Shown here in pieces: positions 26,107 through 34,968 of a stretch of 64,000 nucleotides of DNA. The first letter of the stretch is position 1. Every line of letters begins with the position of its first letter. The position numbers and the translations under genes are program-made. This stretch comes from Mycolicibacterium austroafricanum. Its GTDB lineage: Bacteria > Actinomycetota > Actinomycetes > Mycobacteriales > Mycobacteriaceae. Below the pieces are notes generated by a model. That model did no database searches. It saw only the letters and a program-made list of their open reading frames with translations, and was not told the DNA's origin. Where the stretch lies: NCBI RefSeq assembly GCF_902705885.1, contig NZ_CACSIP010000023.1, positions 187,268 to 251,267 of the forward strand. Direction: 5' to 3'.

Positions 26107-26853
26107 GTGCGCGACAGGGTGGCGACCACGCCCGCACGCGGGGGAGAGTTGTCCATCCAGGACGGGGCCGGTCGGACGGTGCTGATGGTCGACGACGATC
26201 CGGACGTACGGACGTCGGTCGCCCGCGGGCTACGGCACTCCGGGTTCGATGTCCGGGTTGCGGCGAACGGTAAGGAAGCGCTCCGGCTGCTCTCCAGCGA
26301 GTCGCACGACGCGCTGGTGCTCGACGTTCAGATGCCGGAGCTCGACGGCGTCGCCGTGGTGACGGCACTGCGCGCGCTGGGCAACGACATACCGATCTGC
26401 GTGCTGTCCGCCCGGGACACCGTCAACGACCGCATCGCCGGGCTCGAGGCCGGCGCCGACGATTACCTGACCAAGCCGTTCGATCTGGGCGAGTTGGTCG
26501 CCCGGCTGCACGCGTTGTTGCGCCGGGCCCATCACTCCGACCCGACGTCGGACACGATGACGGTCGGTTCGCTGACCATCGACACGGCCCGCAGGTTGGT
26601 GTTCGTGGCCGGCGAGCGGGTCGAGCTCACCAAGCGTGAGTTCGATCTGCTCGCGGCGCTCGCCGAGAACGCGGGTGTGGTGCTGAGCCGGCAGCGACTG
26701 CTGGAGCTGGTGTGGGGCTACGACTTCGACGTCGACACCAATGTCGCCGACGTCTTCGTCTCCTATCTGCGGCGCAAACTGGAGCGCGACGGCCTGCCGC
26801 GAGTGATCCACACGGTGCGCGGGATCGGCTACGTGCTGCGGGAAGAACCGTAG
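26107..26853 (+). CDS. OmpR-family response regulator, PrrA-like
   Basis: 248 residues from GTG 26107; in-frame GTG 26119 or TTG 26149 are alternative starts. Receiver domain (about 23-140): acidic pair VDDD, phospho-acceptor Asp73 in LDVQMPELDG, Thr/Ser in VLSAR and Lys in TKPF. Winged-helix DNA-binding domain (about 150-248) with LTKREFDLLAALAE and VRGIGYVL. It is very similar to PrrA but lies at a different locus, so it is a paralogue rather than the essential PrrA. It is paired with the following kinase (5 bases apart). Confidence 0.9.
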   Translation: MRDRVATTPARGGELSIQDGAGRTVLMVDDDPDVRTSVARGLRHSGFDVRVAANGKEALRLLSSESHDALVLDVQMPELDGVAVVTALRALGNDIPICVLSARDTVNDRIAGLEAGADDYLTKPFDLGELVARLHALLRRAHHSDPTSDTMTVGSLTIDTARRLVFVAGERVELTKREFDLLAALAENAGVVLSRQRLLELVWGYDFDVDTNVADVFVSYLRRKLERDGLPRVIHTVRGIGYVLREEP

Positions 26854-26858
26854 GTTTG

Positions 26859-28214
26859 GTGACCGACAAGTCGCCGAGACTCCCGAGGTTTCTCCGCTCG
26901 GCTTCGCTGCGCACCAGGGTCGCCATCGCGTCGGCCGCAGCGGCCGCAGCGGTGGTCGCGGTGTTCACCATCCTCACGTCGCTGGTACTGGCGAACAACG
27001 ATGCGGTGCAGCTGGATCGGCGCCTCGACGCGATCGTCGACGCCAGCGTGTTCCCCGAGCAGTTGACGGATCCACGCCGCGGGGTGCTGCAGACCGGGCG
27101 GTCGCGGTCGTCCGGCCAGGTGGTGTTCCAGCGGGGCTTCCAGTTGCCACCGCTGCCGCCGGGGACCGAGAACGTCGTGGTCAACGGTGTGGAATATCGG
27201 GTGCGGACCGTCCCGGTGGACCAGGCCGGTGGTGTGCTGATGTCGATCGGCATCCGGGCCGACAGTGTCCTGCTGAACCGCGCCCGGGTGCCGAGCTACA
27301 TCGCGGTGGGGGTGGTGACCGTGCTCATCGCCGCCGGGCTGGGGTGGTTGCTGGCCGGTCCGGCGATCCGACCGTTGCGCAAGCTGACCGAACACACCAA
27401 ACAGCTGGGCAAAGGCGCCGACGAGATGCCGGCGGTGCACGGCGTGCGGGAGGCCGAGGATCTCTCCGAGGCGATGAGCGCGATGCTCAGCCGGCTGGCG
27501 GCGGCGCAACGTGCCACCACGAACTCCCTGCAGGCCGCGCAGGATTTCGCCGCCAACGCCGCACACGAGCTGCGCACCCCGCTGACCGCGATGCGCGCCG
27601 ACCTGGACACCCTGCGCATTCACGACCTGCCCGAGGAGGAGCGCGACGAGGTGGTCGCTGACCTTTCCCGGGCGCAGCGCCGGGTGGAGGGCATCATCAC
27701 TGCGCTCGGCCAGCTCGCTTCCGGACAGTTGGCCCAGGCCGAGGATCGCGAGGTGATCGACGTGACCGACATGCTGGACCGGGTGGCGCGAGAGAACATG
27801 CGGGTGAGCCGCGATGTCCAGATCGACATGGATGTCGCCGACGATCTGGGGACCGTCTGGGGCTGGCCGGGAGGGTTGCGGCTGGCCGTCGACAACCTGG
27901 TGCGCAACGCCATCACCCACGGCGACGCCACCCGGATCCTGCTTGCCGCACACCGCGATGACACGGTGATGACCATCGTGGTCGACGACAACGGGCGTGG
28001 GCTGCCCGCCGAAGAGCATCAGTCGGTGCTGGGCCGCTTCTCCCGCGGAAGCAACGCCGCGCCCGGCGGCTCCGGACTGGGCCTGGCCCTGGTCGCCCAG
28101 CAGGCGACGCTGCACGGAGGCACGATCGAACTCTGCGACGGGCCCCTCGGCGGACTGAGGGCCACGTTCACGATGCTGATATCCCCTGAGCAATACCAGG
28201 ATTCAGAGGAGTAG
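26859..28214 (+). CDS. PrrB-like sensor histidine kinase
   Basis: 451 residues from GTG 26859 (an adjacent TTG at 26856 is an alternative). Two membrane spans (about 22-45 and 147-167) enclose a sensor domain of about 100 residues. A HAMP linker is followed by the DHp H-box NAAHELRTPLTAMRAD with phospho-acceptor His236, and the ATPase domain has N-box NLVRNAITHG, G1 DDNGRGLP and G2 GSGLGLALV. Cognate partner is the upstream regulator. Position right after two haem-binding proteins suggests, but does not prove, haem or envelope sensing. Confidence 0.92.
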   Translation: MTDKSPRLPRFLRSASLRTRVAIASAAAAAAVVAVFTILTSLVLANNDAVQLDRRLDAIVDASVFPEQLTDPRRGVLQTGRSRSSGQVVFQRGFQLPPLPPGTENVVVNGVEYRVRTVPVDQAGGVLMSIGIRADSVLLNRARVPSYIAVGVVTVLIAAGLGWLLAGPAIRPLRKLTEHTKQLGKGADEMPAVHGVREAEDLSEAMSAMLSRLAAAQRATTNSLQAAQDFAANAAHELRTPLTAMRADLDTLRIHDLPEEERDEVVADLSRAQRRVEGIITALGQLASGQLAQAEDREVIDVTDMLDRVARENMRVSRDVQIDMDVADDLGTVWGWPGGLRLAVDNLVRNAITHGDATRILLAAHRDDTVMTIVVDDNGRGLPAEEHQSVLGRFSRGSNAAPGGSGLGLALVAQQATLHGGTIELCDGPLGGLRATFTMLISPEQYQDSEE

Positions 28215-28331
28215 TTCGCTGCGGCGGCGGGTCAGCGGCTTCCGTCGACGCAGGATCAGGAAGACGACGGCCACCAGCAGGTAGGCGATCACGATGCTGG
28301 GTGATCCGGAGTCGACGAGCCAACCGAGCAT
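28203..28331 (-). CDS. Very small membrane protein coupled to DUF3054 gene
   Basis: 42 residues from ATG 28331, whose first base is shared with the TGA of the upstream DUF3054 gene (TGATG), with GGGCGAGG upstream. One hydrophobic span (IVIAYLLVAVVFLIL) is followed by a highly basic tail (RRRKPLTRRRSELLL). The 3' end overlaps the convergent kinase gene by 12 bases. Too short for family assignment; supported by coupling and topology only. Confidence 0.5.
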   Translation of the reverse strand: MLGWLVDSGSPSIVIAYLLVAVVFLILRRRKPLTRRRSELLL

Positions 28332-28705
28332 CACCTCGCCCAGGCACGGGCCGCTAGCCGCCACCCCAGCAGCAGCGCCGCGGTCGTCACCGAGGCGACC
28401 ACAATGAAGCTGACGGCGGTGCCCTGGGAGGTGGCTTTGCGCAACAGCATCCCGACCACCACGGTGCACACCCAGACGACGACGCCGGTGGGGGCAAGGG
28501 CGGTCGGGCGCTGCCAGCCGCGCGAGAGCGCCCAGCCCACAGCGGTACCGGTGAGGAAGGGCCACGCTGTCTCGGCGATGCCGCTGACGGTCAGCCCCTC
28601 GGCGTGGCTGCGTCGTCCGATCGTGCAGAACACCACGACACACACCACGTCGGCGGCAAGCGCCCCCAGCGTGGTCCGCGCCGTCGGACGATCACCCTTG
28701 CGCAT
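28331..28705 (-). CDS. DUF3054 family membrane protein
   Basis: 124 residues from ATG 28705. Four hydrophobic spans and the conserved motifs FCTIGRRSHAEG near residue 30 and TAWPFLTGTAVGW near residue 48 match DUF3054, a four-helix membrane family common in actinobacteria. It overlaps the M23-like gene upstream by 14 bases and is coupled to a tiny membrane ORF downstream. Function unknown. Confidence 0.8.
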   Translation of the reverse strand: MRKGDRPTARTTLGALAADVVCVVVFCTIGRRSHAEGLTVSGIAETAWPFLTGTAVGWALSRGWQRPTALAPTGVVVWVCTVVVGMLLRKATSQGTAVSFIVVASVTTAALLLGWRLAARAWAR

Positions 28706-29153
28706 AGGTCATCACGTCGTAAACCATTGGGCTGGTGTTATTTTCGCTACGAGGCGCGAATCCGGCCTGGAGTTCGGCGGGTTGACCGTCCAGGAGCGTG
28801 TCCAGTGCGTCGGGAGTGCCGGTGAGCCGCGAGTCCAGCTGGAACGACGACGGCACAAGCGGCAGACCGTCTGATCGAAGCGGATCGGGTGAGTTCATCA
28901 CGTGGAAATGCAGGTGGGGTGCATCCGAGTTGCCGCTGTTGCCCAACGAACCGATCACCCGGCCGGCGGTCACCTGGTCGCCGGGTTTGACCTGCACCGT
29001 CCCGGTCTGGAGGTGGGCGCAGAACGCGTAGTTGCCGTCACCGAGATCCTGCACGACGTGGTTGCCGCCGTACTGCTCGAGGGTCAGGTCGCTGGGTGCT
29101 GTTCCGGGGATCTGCTCGGGCAAGCCGACGGCGAAGCTCAGGCGAAACCGCAT
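28692..29153 (-). CDS. M23-like peptidase domain, apparently truncated
   Basis: 153 residues from ATG 29153 (a TTG at 29162 would add three). The LytM-type core is clear: GNHVVQDLGDGNYAFCAHLQTG with His47, then VKPGDQVTAGRVIGSLGNSGNS and the PHLHFH motif (His80, His82). The first metal motif of M23 enzymes (HxxxD), the N-terminal strand region and any signal peptide are missing. The upstream boundary is the stop of the preceding gene, only 18 bases away. It is either a remnant of a larger secreted peptidase or a degenerate domain protein kept in this operon. Confidence 0.65.
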   Translation of the reverse strand: MRFRLSFAVGLPEQIPGTAPSDLTLEQYGGNHVVQDLGDGNYAFCAHLQTGTVQVKPGDQVTAGRVIGSLGNSGNSDAPHLHFHVMNSPDPLRSDGLPLVPSSFQLDSRLTGTPDALDTLLDGQPAELQAGFAPRSENNTSPMVYDVMTYAQG

Positions 29154-29171
29154 GTGGTCCAATCGCTTTCG

Positions 29172-30350
29172 TTACGTGCCGGACTCGAACGGGGCCGATT
29201 CGGCACCCGGTGGATGCGGGGCTTCCGGGTCGGGGCTGAATTGGGCTGCCTTCGCGGTCTCCGTGCCCGCCACCGGGACGACCGTCGGTTGGGTGTCGGG
29301 GTCGATGTCCTTTTCGGTACGGAACATGAAGAAGAAGATCACCCAGCCGATCACGGCGATGAAGATCCAGCTGATCAACCGGTAGACCAGCATCGCGGAT
29401 ATCGCTGCGGCAAGAGGCATCCCGCTGGACACCAGCCCCGGGACCAACACCGCCTCGACCACCAGCAACCCGCCCGGCATCAACGGGATGGCGCCGACCG
29501 CCCGGGCGGCCGCGTAGGCGACGATCACGCCCGCGATCGAGGGGTGACCGCCGGTGGCGTAGCAGGCGAACAACAGACATGCCACGTCGGCGACCCAATT
29601 GAACAACGACCAGCTGAACGCGACGCTGAGATCGCGGCGGCCCAACTGCACCGACTCGAGCTGACCGAGGATCCCCCGCCACTTCGACAACCCGGTGCCT
29701 GCGGGCTTGCCCCGCACCGAGTTGAACCACGACAGCACCCGCGCGCCGATGCCGTCGATCAACTCGGGACGGGTGGCCACCGCCTGGGCCAGCAGGATCA
29801 ACGCGACGAAACCGCCGAGCGAGAAGATCAGCGACAGCGGATTCTTGCTCGCACCCAGCATGAACGCACCGGCGAGGCCGAGTAGAGCGAGGCCGATGAC
29901 CTGCAGGGCGCCGGACATCACCAGCTGCCAGGACGCCACGACGGGGGAGGCGCCCCACATCCGCTGCTGACGGTAGATGAACGTCGCCGACAGCACCGGC
30001 CCGCCGGGCATGGTGGTGGACAACGCATTTCCGGCATAGAACGCTGCCTCGGAGCGCCATTGCCGCACATGAACGCCCGCCGAGGCCAGCAGCGTGCGCT
30101 GGATCTGGGCGAAGCTGTGCATCGATGCCATCGCCGCAACCACGGCGGCCAGCACCCACCACCAGTTCGCCGAGTAGAGGCTCTGCCATGCCTTGGCGAG
30201 CTGATCGCGCACCAGGGCCAGTTCGACGGTCAACACGATGAGCGCAACCGCGAGGACCGCCCACCGCAGCCACCAGTACTTACCGCGGGCGGGTCGCTCC
30301 TGGCCGGTGACTCCCGGTGGGGTGTCGCCGGCGGCAACCTCGTGTGACAC
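29172..30350 (-). CDS. YbhN/LPG-synthase-TM-like membrane protein (Rv0204c-like)
   Basis: 392 residues from GTG 30350. About eight membrane spans and the family motifs MPGGPVLSATFIYRQQ and AIPLMPGGLLVVEAVLVPGL mark the lysylphosphatidylglycerol synthase transmembrane (flippase-like, UPF0104) family. The C-terminal 45 residues are a polar, acidic and Pro-rich tail. Rv0204c occupies the same position beside Rv0205 in M. tuberculosis. Lipid flipping is the family expectation; substrate unknown. It leads a minus-strand operon with the M23-like, DUF3054 and tiny genes. Confidence 0.88.
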   Translation of the reverse strand: MSHEVAAGDTPPGVTGQERPARGKYWWLRWAVLAVALIVLTVELALVRDQLAKAWQSLYSANWWWVLAAVVAAMASMHSFAQIQRTLLASAGVHVRQWRSEAAFYAGNALSTTMPGGPVLSATFIYRQQRMWGASPVVASWQLVMSGALQVIGLALLGLAGAFMLGASKNPLSLIFSLGGFVALILLAQAVATRPELIDGIGARVLSWFNSVRGKPAGTGLSKWRGILGQLESVQLGRRDLSVAFSWSLFNWVADVACLLFACYATGGHPSIAGVIVAYAAARAVGAIPLMPGGLLVVEAVLVPGLVSSGMPLAAAISAMLVYRLISWIFIAVIGWVIFFFMFRTEKDIDPDTQPTVVPVAGTETAKAAQFSPDPEAPHPPGAESAPFESGT

Positions 30351-30427
30351 GCAGTACAGGGTAAGCGGTGGCGGGGTCGAATTCGCAGATCCGAGGACTA
30401 AACGTGCGGGGCCGTTACGCTACCGGA

Positions 30428-31594
30428 ATGTCAGCCCGCGGCTTGCGCCCAGCCTCCCTGGATGCGTTGGCTGACGAGTCGGTCAGCCCACTGGTGCGCA
30501 AGGCCGCCGCCTGGTCGTGGCGGCTGTTGGTGCTACTCGCCGCCATCGTGGCCTTGTTGTGGATCTTCTTCCGGCTGGAGATCCTGTTCGTGCCGGTGAT
30601 GCTGGCTACGATCCTGGCGGCGCTGCTGATGCCCGTGGTCGATTTCCTGGACAAGCGCGGCGCTCCGCGCAGCGGTGCGGTGGCCTTGGTCCTGCTGAGC
30701 GGTATCGCGTTGTTCGGTGGCTTGCTGGCGTTCGTGGTCAACCAGTTCATCGAGGGGGCGCCGGCGCTGGCGGATCAGGTGACGGCCAGCATCGAAGGCG
30801 TCGGCACCTGGCTCACCGACGGACCGCTGGACGTCAGCCCGGCGCAGATCAACGAGGCGCGGGACGCGGCGATCGAGGCGCTGCAGAGCAATCAGGAGAA
30901 GCTGACCAGCGGAGCGCTGTCCACGGCGGGCACCCTGACCGAGATCCTGACCGGCGCGCTGCTGGTGTTGTTCACGCTGATCTTTCTGCTGCACGGCGGC
31001 CGGAACATCTTCGGGTTCGTCACGCTGGCCTTCCCGGCCGACGTGCGGGACCGGGTGCGCGACGCCGGGCGTGCCGGTTTCCGGTCGCTGATCGGCTACG
31101 TGCGCGCGACGTTCCTGGTGGCCCTCGTCGACGCGCTCGGTATCGGCGTGGGTCTGGCGATCATGGGGGTGCCGCTGGCGCTGCCGCTAGCGTCGCTGGT
31201 GTTTATGGGTGCGTTCGTGCCGCTCGTTGGTGCCGTCGTCACCGGGTTCCTGGCGGTCATCGTCGCGCTGATCGCCAAGGGCTGGATCTATGCGCTCATC
31301 ACGCTCGGGTTGATCATCGCGGTGCAACAACTCGAGGGCCACGTACTGCAGCCGCTCGTGATGGGCCGCGCGGTCTCCATCCACCCGCTGGCGATCGTGC
31401 TGGCGATCGCGGGGGGAGCGGTGCTCGCGGGAATCGTCGGCGCGCTGCTCGCCGTGCCGGTGCTGGCGTTCCTCAACAGCTCGATCCGGGTACTGGTCGC
31501 CGACGACCCGGCCGCCGAAGAAGCGGCGCTGGAAGCTGAGGCGGGCCCGGTCGTGCAGGCCGAGGCCGACGACGTCGAGGAGCCGGAAGGCTAG
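30428..31594 (+). CDS. AI-2E family transporter/permease (Rv0205-like)
   Basis: 388 residues from ATG 30428. Eight hydrophobic spans, a polar loop with amphipathic helices between spans 3 and 4, and the signature MGAFVPLVGAVVTG and QQLEGHVLQPLVMGRAVSIHPL identify the AI-2E/PerM exporter family. The final 25 residues are acidic. It is the last backbone gene before the 19.5-kb block; in M. tuberculosis it is followed directly by mmpL3. Confidence 0.9.
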   Translation: MSARGLRPASLDALADESVSPLVRKAAAWSWRLLVLLAAIVALLWIFFRLEILFVPVMLATILAALLMPVVDFLDKRGAPRSGAVALVLLSGIALFGGLLAFVVNQFIEGAPALADQVTASIEGVGTWLTDGPLDVSPAQINEARDAAIEALQSNQEKLTSGALSTAGTLTEILTGALLVLFTLIFLLHGGRNIFGFVTLAFPADVRDRVRDAGRAGFRSLIGYVRATFLVALVDALGIGVGLAIMGVPLALPLASLVFMGAFVPLVGAVVTGFLAVIVALIAKGWIYALITLGLIIAVQQLEGHVLQPLVMGRAVSIHPLAIVLAIAGGAVLAGIVGALLAVPVLAFLNSSIRVLVADDPAAEEAALEAEAGPVVQAEADDVEEPEG

Positions 31595-31633
31595 ACCGAC
31601 TCCGAGCTTCTTCCGTTCACCGAGGCGTGAGTA

Positions 31634-31647
31634 GATTGTAAACAATT
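31634..31647 (+). promoter_or_regulatory. GntR-type operator upstream of alkaline phosphatase operon
   Basis: GATTGT-AA-ACAATT, half-sites matching those at 41515-41528 and 42262-42281. It ends 5 bases before the -35 hexamer of the operon A promoter. The TTGT-nn-ACAA core fits the consensus known for FadR/FCD-type GntR repressors, one of which is encoded at 41549. Confidence 0.75.
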
Positions 31648-31652
31648 TATCA

Positions 31653-31681
31653 TTGACACCCACTGGTCAGCTGGGTAGCGT
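31653..31681 (+). promoter_or_regulatory. Operon A promoter, probably leaderless
   Basis: -35 TTGACA (31653-31658), 17-bp spacer, -10 TAGCGT (31676-31681). The transcription start would fall at about 31688, the first base of the GTG start codon, so a leaderless mRNA is predicted. The same two hexamers with the same spacing occur at the operon B promoter. Confidence 0.7.
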
Positions 31682-31687
31682 TCCGGC

Positions 31688-33001
31688 GTGACTTCGATTC
31701 AGCGACTGTCCGCGGTCGGGGCTGCACTCGTGATCGGCGCCTCGGCGCTCACCGCGTGCAGCAGCCCGGCGGACCAGAGTCTGCCCGCCAACCCCAGCGT
31801 GATCATTCTCAGCGGAGACGGTATGGGTCCGCAGCAACGCACGGCGATCCAGTACTACATGTACGGGCTGGACGAGCGGCAGCCGATGGATGCATTGCCG
31901 TATTCCGGCTTCCTGGACACGATCCCGGGCGATCCGGAGTATGCGGTGACGGATTCGGCCGCCGGGGCCACGGCCTGGGCGATCGGACAGCGGGTCCCCA
32001 ACGGCACCACCGGGCTGGGCCCGGATGGGGAGTCGGTCCCCACGTTGATGGACATCGCCAGAGAGCGCGGTATGGCCACGGGTCTGGTCAACGACCACGA
32101 CGTCACCAACGCGACACTGGCCGCGTTCGGGTCGCCGGTGCCCGATCGCGACCTGAAAGTCGACATCGCCACGGGCTATCTCGACAACGGGATCGATGTG
32201 TTGTTCGGCGGTGGGGAGAAGTACTGGTACCCGGAAGGTGAGCCGGGAATGATCCCCGACGAGGGGGAGGACGACGTCAGCGAGGGCGACCAGAACCTGG
32301 TGGCCCGGGCCGAGACCGAGGGCTACCAGTACGCCTACGACCAAACCACGTTCGACGCCTTGAGTGGCCCCAAAGCGCTCGCCCTGGTGCAGGACAGCGC
32401 CAAGCGGCGGTCAACAGAGATCGAGGGTTACGACTACAACAGTGACCCCCACTATGTGGCGCCGGAGAAGCTGGTGTCCAAAGCCCTCGACATCCTCGGC
32501 GAGAACGACAACGGCTTCTTCCTGGTCATCGAAAGTGACGATCTGGACTCCGATGCCCACGAACACGATGCACAGAACATGATGTTGGCCGGCGAGTCGA
32601 TCAACGAGATGGTCAAGGTCATCACCGAATACCAGAAGGACCATCCGGAGGTCCTGTTGATCGTGACCGCCGATCACGAGACCGGTGGAATGACGATCGA
32701 GAACGTCCTCGACGACGGCGAGCCCGAACCCAACAGTGATCAGGTCGCTGACGACCCGGTGCCCTACTGGGCAGAGACGCCGGAGAACATGCCATTGCCC
32801 GGTGGCGGGGTCCCCAAGCGCAGCGGTCCGTTCACCATCAAAGGCACCGATCGTCAGTTCAAGGTCGACTGGACCACCCCCGAGCACACCGGGACGATGG
32901 TGCCGGTGACCGCGGCCGGCCCACTGGCCGAACGCTTCTCCGGTGTTCACCCCAATACCTACGTATTCGATGTGGTGAACGAACTCTGGGGCAGCAACTG
33001 A
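31688..33001 (+). CDS. Lipoprotein alkaline phosphatase (PhoA family)
   Basis: 437 residues from GTG 31688. A signal peptide ends in the lipobox LTAC (Cys24). Alkaline phosphatase fold: GDGMG (Asp44 metal ligand), nucleophile Ser90 in TDSAAGATA, the acidic metal cluster ESDDLDSDAHEHD, TADHETGG and the last histidine in PEHTGT. It should hydrolyse phosphomonoesters outside the cell. It heads an operon with a polyamine-type importer, so it probably dephosphorylates a substrate before uptake. Control is by the GntR-type operator rather than a visible Pho box. Confidence 0.9.
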   Translation: MTSIQRLSAVGAALVIGASALTACSSPADQSLPANPSVIILSGDGMGPQQRTAIQYYMYGLDERQPMDALPYSGFLDTIPGDPEYAVTDSAAGATAWAIGQRVPNGTTGLGPDGESVPTLMDIARERGMATGLVNDHDVTNATLAAFGSPVPDRDLKVDIATGYLDNGIDVLFGGGEKYWYPEGEPGMIPDEGEDDVSEGDQNLVARAETEGYQYAYDQTTFDALSGPKALALVQDSAKRRSTEIEGYDYNSDPHYVAPEKLVSKALDILGENDNGFFLVIESDDLDSDAHEHDAQNMMLAGESINEMVKVITEYQKDHPEVLLIVTADHETGGMTIENVLDDGEPEPNSDQVADDPVPYWAETPENMPLPGGGVPKRSGPFTIKGTDRQFKVDWTTPEHTGTMVPVTAAGPLAERFSGVHPNTYVFDVVNELWGSN

Positions 33002-33091
33002 TGCTCTTCGCTGAGGTTGCATGCAGTGCATCTGTCAGAGCGGTGTACCGCACTTCCCACAGCCTCCTGCGCAGGAACGGAAGAGGTCCAT

Positions 33092-34234
33092 GTGAGTGAA
33101 CTGGCCACCCTCCCGACGGCGACGCCGTCGGCGCGCAGCGGAAGCTCCATCACCTTCGACAACGTCAGCAAGTCCTACGGAGAAGGCTTGCACGCCGTCG
33201 AGCATGTCGACTTCAAAGTCGAAGCGGGAGAGTTCTTCTCACTGCTAGGACCCAGCGGCTGCGGCAAGACCACCACGCTGAGAATGGTCGCCGGATTCGA
33301 ACGACCCTCTGCCGGACGGGTGCTGTTGGGCGACGAGGACATCACGACCACCAAACCAGCCCGCCGGCCGGTCAACCTGGTGTTCCAGGACTACGCGCTG
33401 TTCCCGCACATGACCGTCGGCGACAACGTGGCGTTCGGCCTGAAGGTCAAGGGTCTGGCTCGCCGCGAGGTCTCCGAGCGGGTCACCGATGCACTGACGT
33501 CGATGCGGCTGACCGCTCTGGCCGACCGTCGGCCGGCTCAGCTCTCCGGAGGCCAGCGTCAACGGGTCGCACTGGCAAGGGCTTTGGTCAACCGGCCCAA
33601 AGCGTTGCTGCTCGACGAGCCCCTCGGCGCACTGGATCTCAAGCTGCGCCGCGAGATGCAGCTTGAGCTGGGCCGCCTGCACCGCAGTACCGGCACCACC
33701 TTCCTGTACGTCACGCACGATCAGGAGGAGGCGCTGACCCTCTCAGACCGGATCGCGGTGATGAACCAGGGCCGTATCGACCAGCTGGCCGATCCACGTT
33801 CGCTCTATGAGCGGCCGTCCAGTGTCTTCGTCGCGGGGTTCATCGGTACCTCGAATCTGCTTGTTCTGCAACAACCTCAGCGTGTCGGTGAGTACCACGT
33901 GAGCGTACTGGGAGACGGTGACCGACTGGTGGCGCCCACATCAGTGCATCAAGGGCAATTGCAGGTGACGGTGCGGCCCGAACGGATCTACCTGCATCCC
34001 ACCGAGGATGCCGCGGTGGCCGAGCACCACAGCACCGTACGCGGCGTGGTGGCCGAGATCGTCTACGTCGGGTCTACCACCCACGTCACCGTGGATCTGC
34101 CCACCGGCGAGCATCTGGAGGTCCACGAACTCAGCAATGACAGTGACCTCAAAGCCATCACCCGCGGGTCGAAGGTGCGGCTGTCGTGGGGACCGGACTG
34201 CACCCATGTCATCGGTCCCGTGGCAGCCCCGTGA
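33092..34234 (+). CDS. ABC transporter ATPase, spermidine/putrescine (PotA) type
   Basis: 380 residues from GTG 33092 (GGAAGAGG upstream); an earlier in-frame start at 33017 lacks support. Walker A GPSGCGKTT, Q-loop FQDYALFP, signature LSGGQRQR, Walker B ALLLDEPLGALD and switch His in VTHDQ are all intact. The C-terminal third is a TOBE domain (VRPERIYLHP). It would energise import by the permeases at 36041-37791, and probably also the second permease pair at 43482-45139, which has no ATPase gene of its own. Ninety bases separate it from the phosphatase gene. Confidence 0.92.
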   Translation: MSELATLPTATPSARSGSSITFDNVSKSYGEGLHAVEHVDFKVEAGEFFSLLGPSGCGKTTTLRMVAGFERPSAGRVLLGDEDITTTKPARRPVNLVFQDYALFPHMTVGDNVAFGLKVKGLARREVSERVTDALTSMRLTALADRRPAQLSGGQRQRVALARALVNRPKALLLDEPLGALDLKLRREMQLELGRLHRSTGTTFLYVTHDQEEALTLSDRIAVMNQGRIDQLADPRSLYERPSSVFVAGFIGTSNLLVLQQPQRVGEYHVSVLGDGDRLVAPTSVHQGQLQVTVRPERIYLHPTEDAAVAEHHSTVRGVVAEIVYVGSTTHVTVDLPTGEHLEVHELSNDSDLKAITRGSKVRLSWGPDCTHVIGPVAAP

Positions 34235-34968
34235 CCGACGCGCCGATCGCAACCGGATGGGTGGACTGTCACGCCCATCTACTGGCCGGTGTCGACGACG
34301 GACCGCAGACCGCGGACGAAAGCCTTACGATGCTCGCCGACGCCGCCGCCGGCGGCACCCGGACCCTTTTCATCACTTCACATCTCGACGAGCGTTACCC
34401 GTGGAGCGCGCAGCGTGACGACGATCTGAGCCGAGCCTTCGACAGGCTGCTGGAGCTCGGCGCCACGGTGCCGCGATGCCCTGCGCTGAGGATGGGCTAC
34501 GAACTGGCGCCGCGCCCGGGGACGGTGGAGTTCCGGGCCGACCCGGCGCGATGGCGCCTGCCCGGCACCGACGTCGTCCTGGTGGACGGACCCGACGACA
34601 TACCCATGGAGCACGACACCGGCATTCTCGACTACGTCGACCGCGTGCTGGCTGCCGGATTGCGGCCCGTGGTCGCGCATCCGGAGCGCCGTGCGTTCCT
34701 GTTCCCCGGCGACCGGGCGTTCGCGGACGCCCTGAAGACAAAAGGTGCGCTGCTGCAGGTCGATTCCGGTGCATTGCTGGGGTTCGACGGGCCTGCTGTC
34801 GAAGCCGAGGCGCACCGTCTGCTCGACGAGGGCCTGGTGGACCTCGTTGCCTCGGATGCACATGAGCCAGGTGAGGGAGACCTGCGACCGGTCCACCGTC
34901 ATCTGCGCCAACGCATCGGAGATCGCTGCGAAAGCCTGTTCACGGGAACCCATCTGGAGGAAAGATGA
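34231..34968 (+). CDS. PHP-family phosphoesterase (CpsB/YwqE-like)
   Basis: 245 residues from GTG 34231, overlapping the ATPase stop. The polymerase-and-histidinol-phosphatase metal motifs are present: VDCHAHLLAGVDDGP at residues 11-25, TSHLDERYP, VVAHPERR and ASDAHEPG. The first motif is the pattern of CpsB/YwqE tyrosine-phosphatase-type PHP proteins. No capsule or kinase genes are nearby; inside an uptake operon it more likely hydrolyses a small phosphorylated metabolite. That assignment is inference. Confidence 0.82.
   Translation: MTDAPIATGWVDCHAHLLAGVDDGPQTADESLTMLADAAAGGTRTLFITSHLDERYPWSAQRDDDLSRAFDRLLELGATVPRCPALRMGYELAPRPGTVEFRADPARWRLPGTDVVLVDGPDDIPMEHDTGILDYVDRVLAAGLRPVVAHPERRAFLFPGDRAFADALKTKGALLQVDSGALLGFDGPAVEAEAHRLLDEGLVDLVASDAHEPGEGDLRPVHRHLRQRIGDRCESLFTGTHLEER

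Noticed and set aside
33021..33031. 11-bp palindrome ATGCA-G-TGCAT between phosphatase and ATPase genes
   Set aside because: Short, not repeated at other promoters of the block; could be chance.
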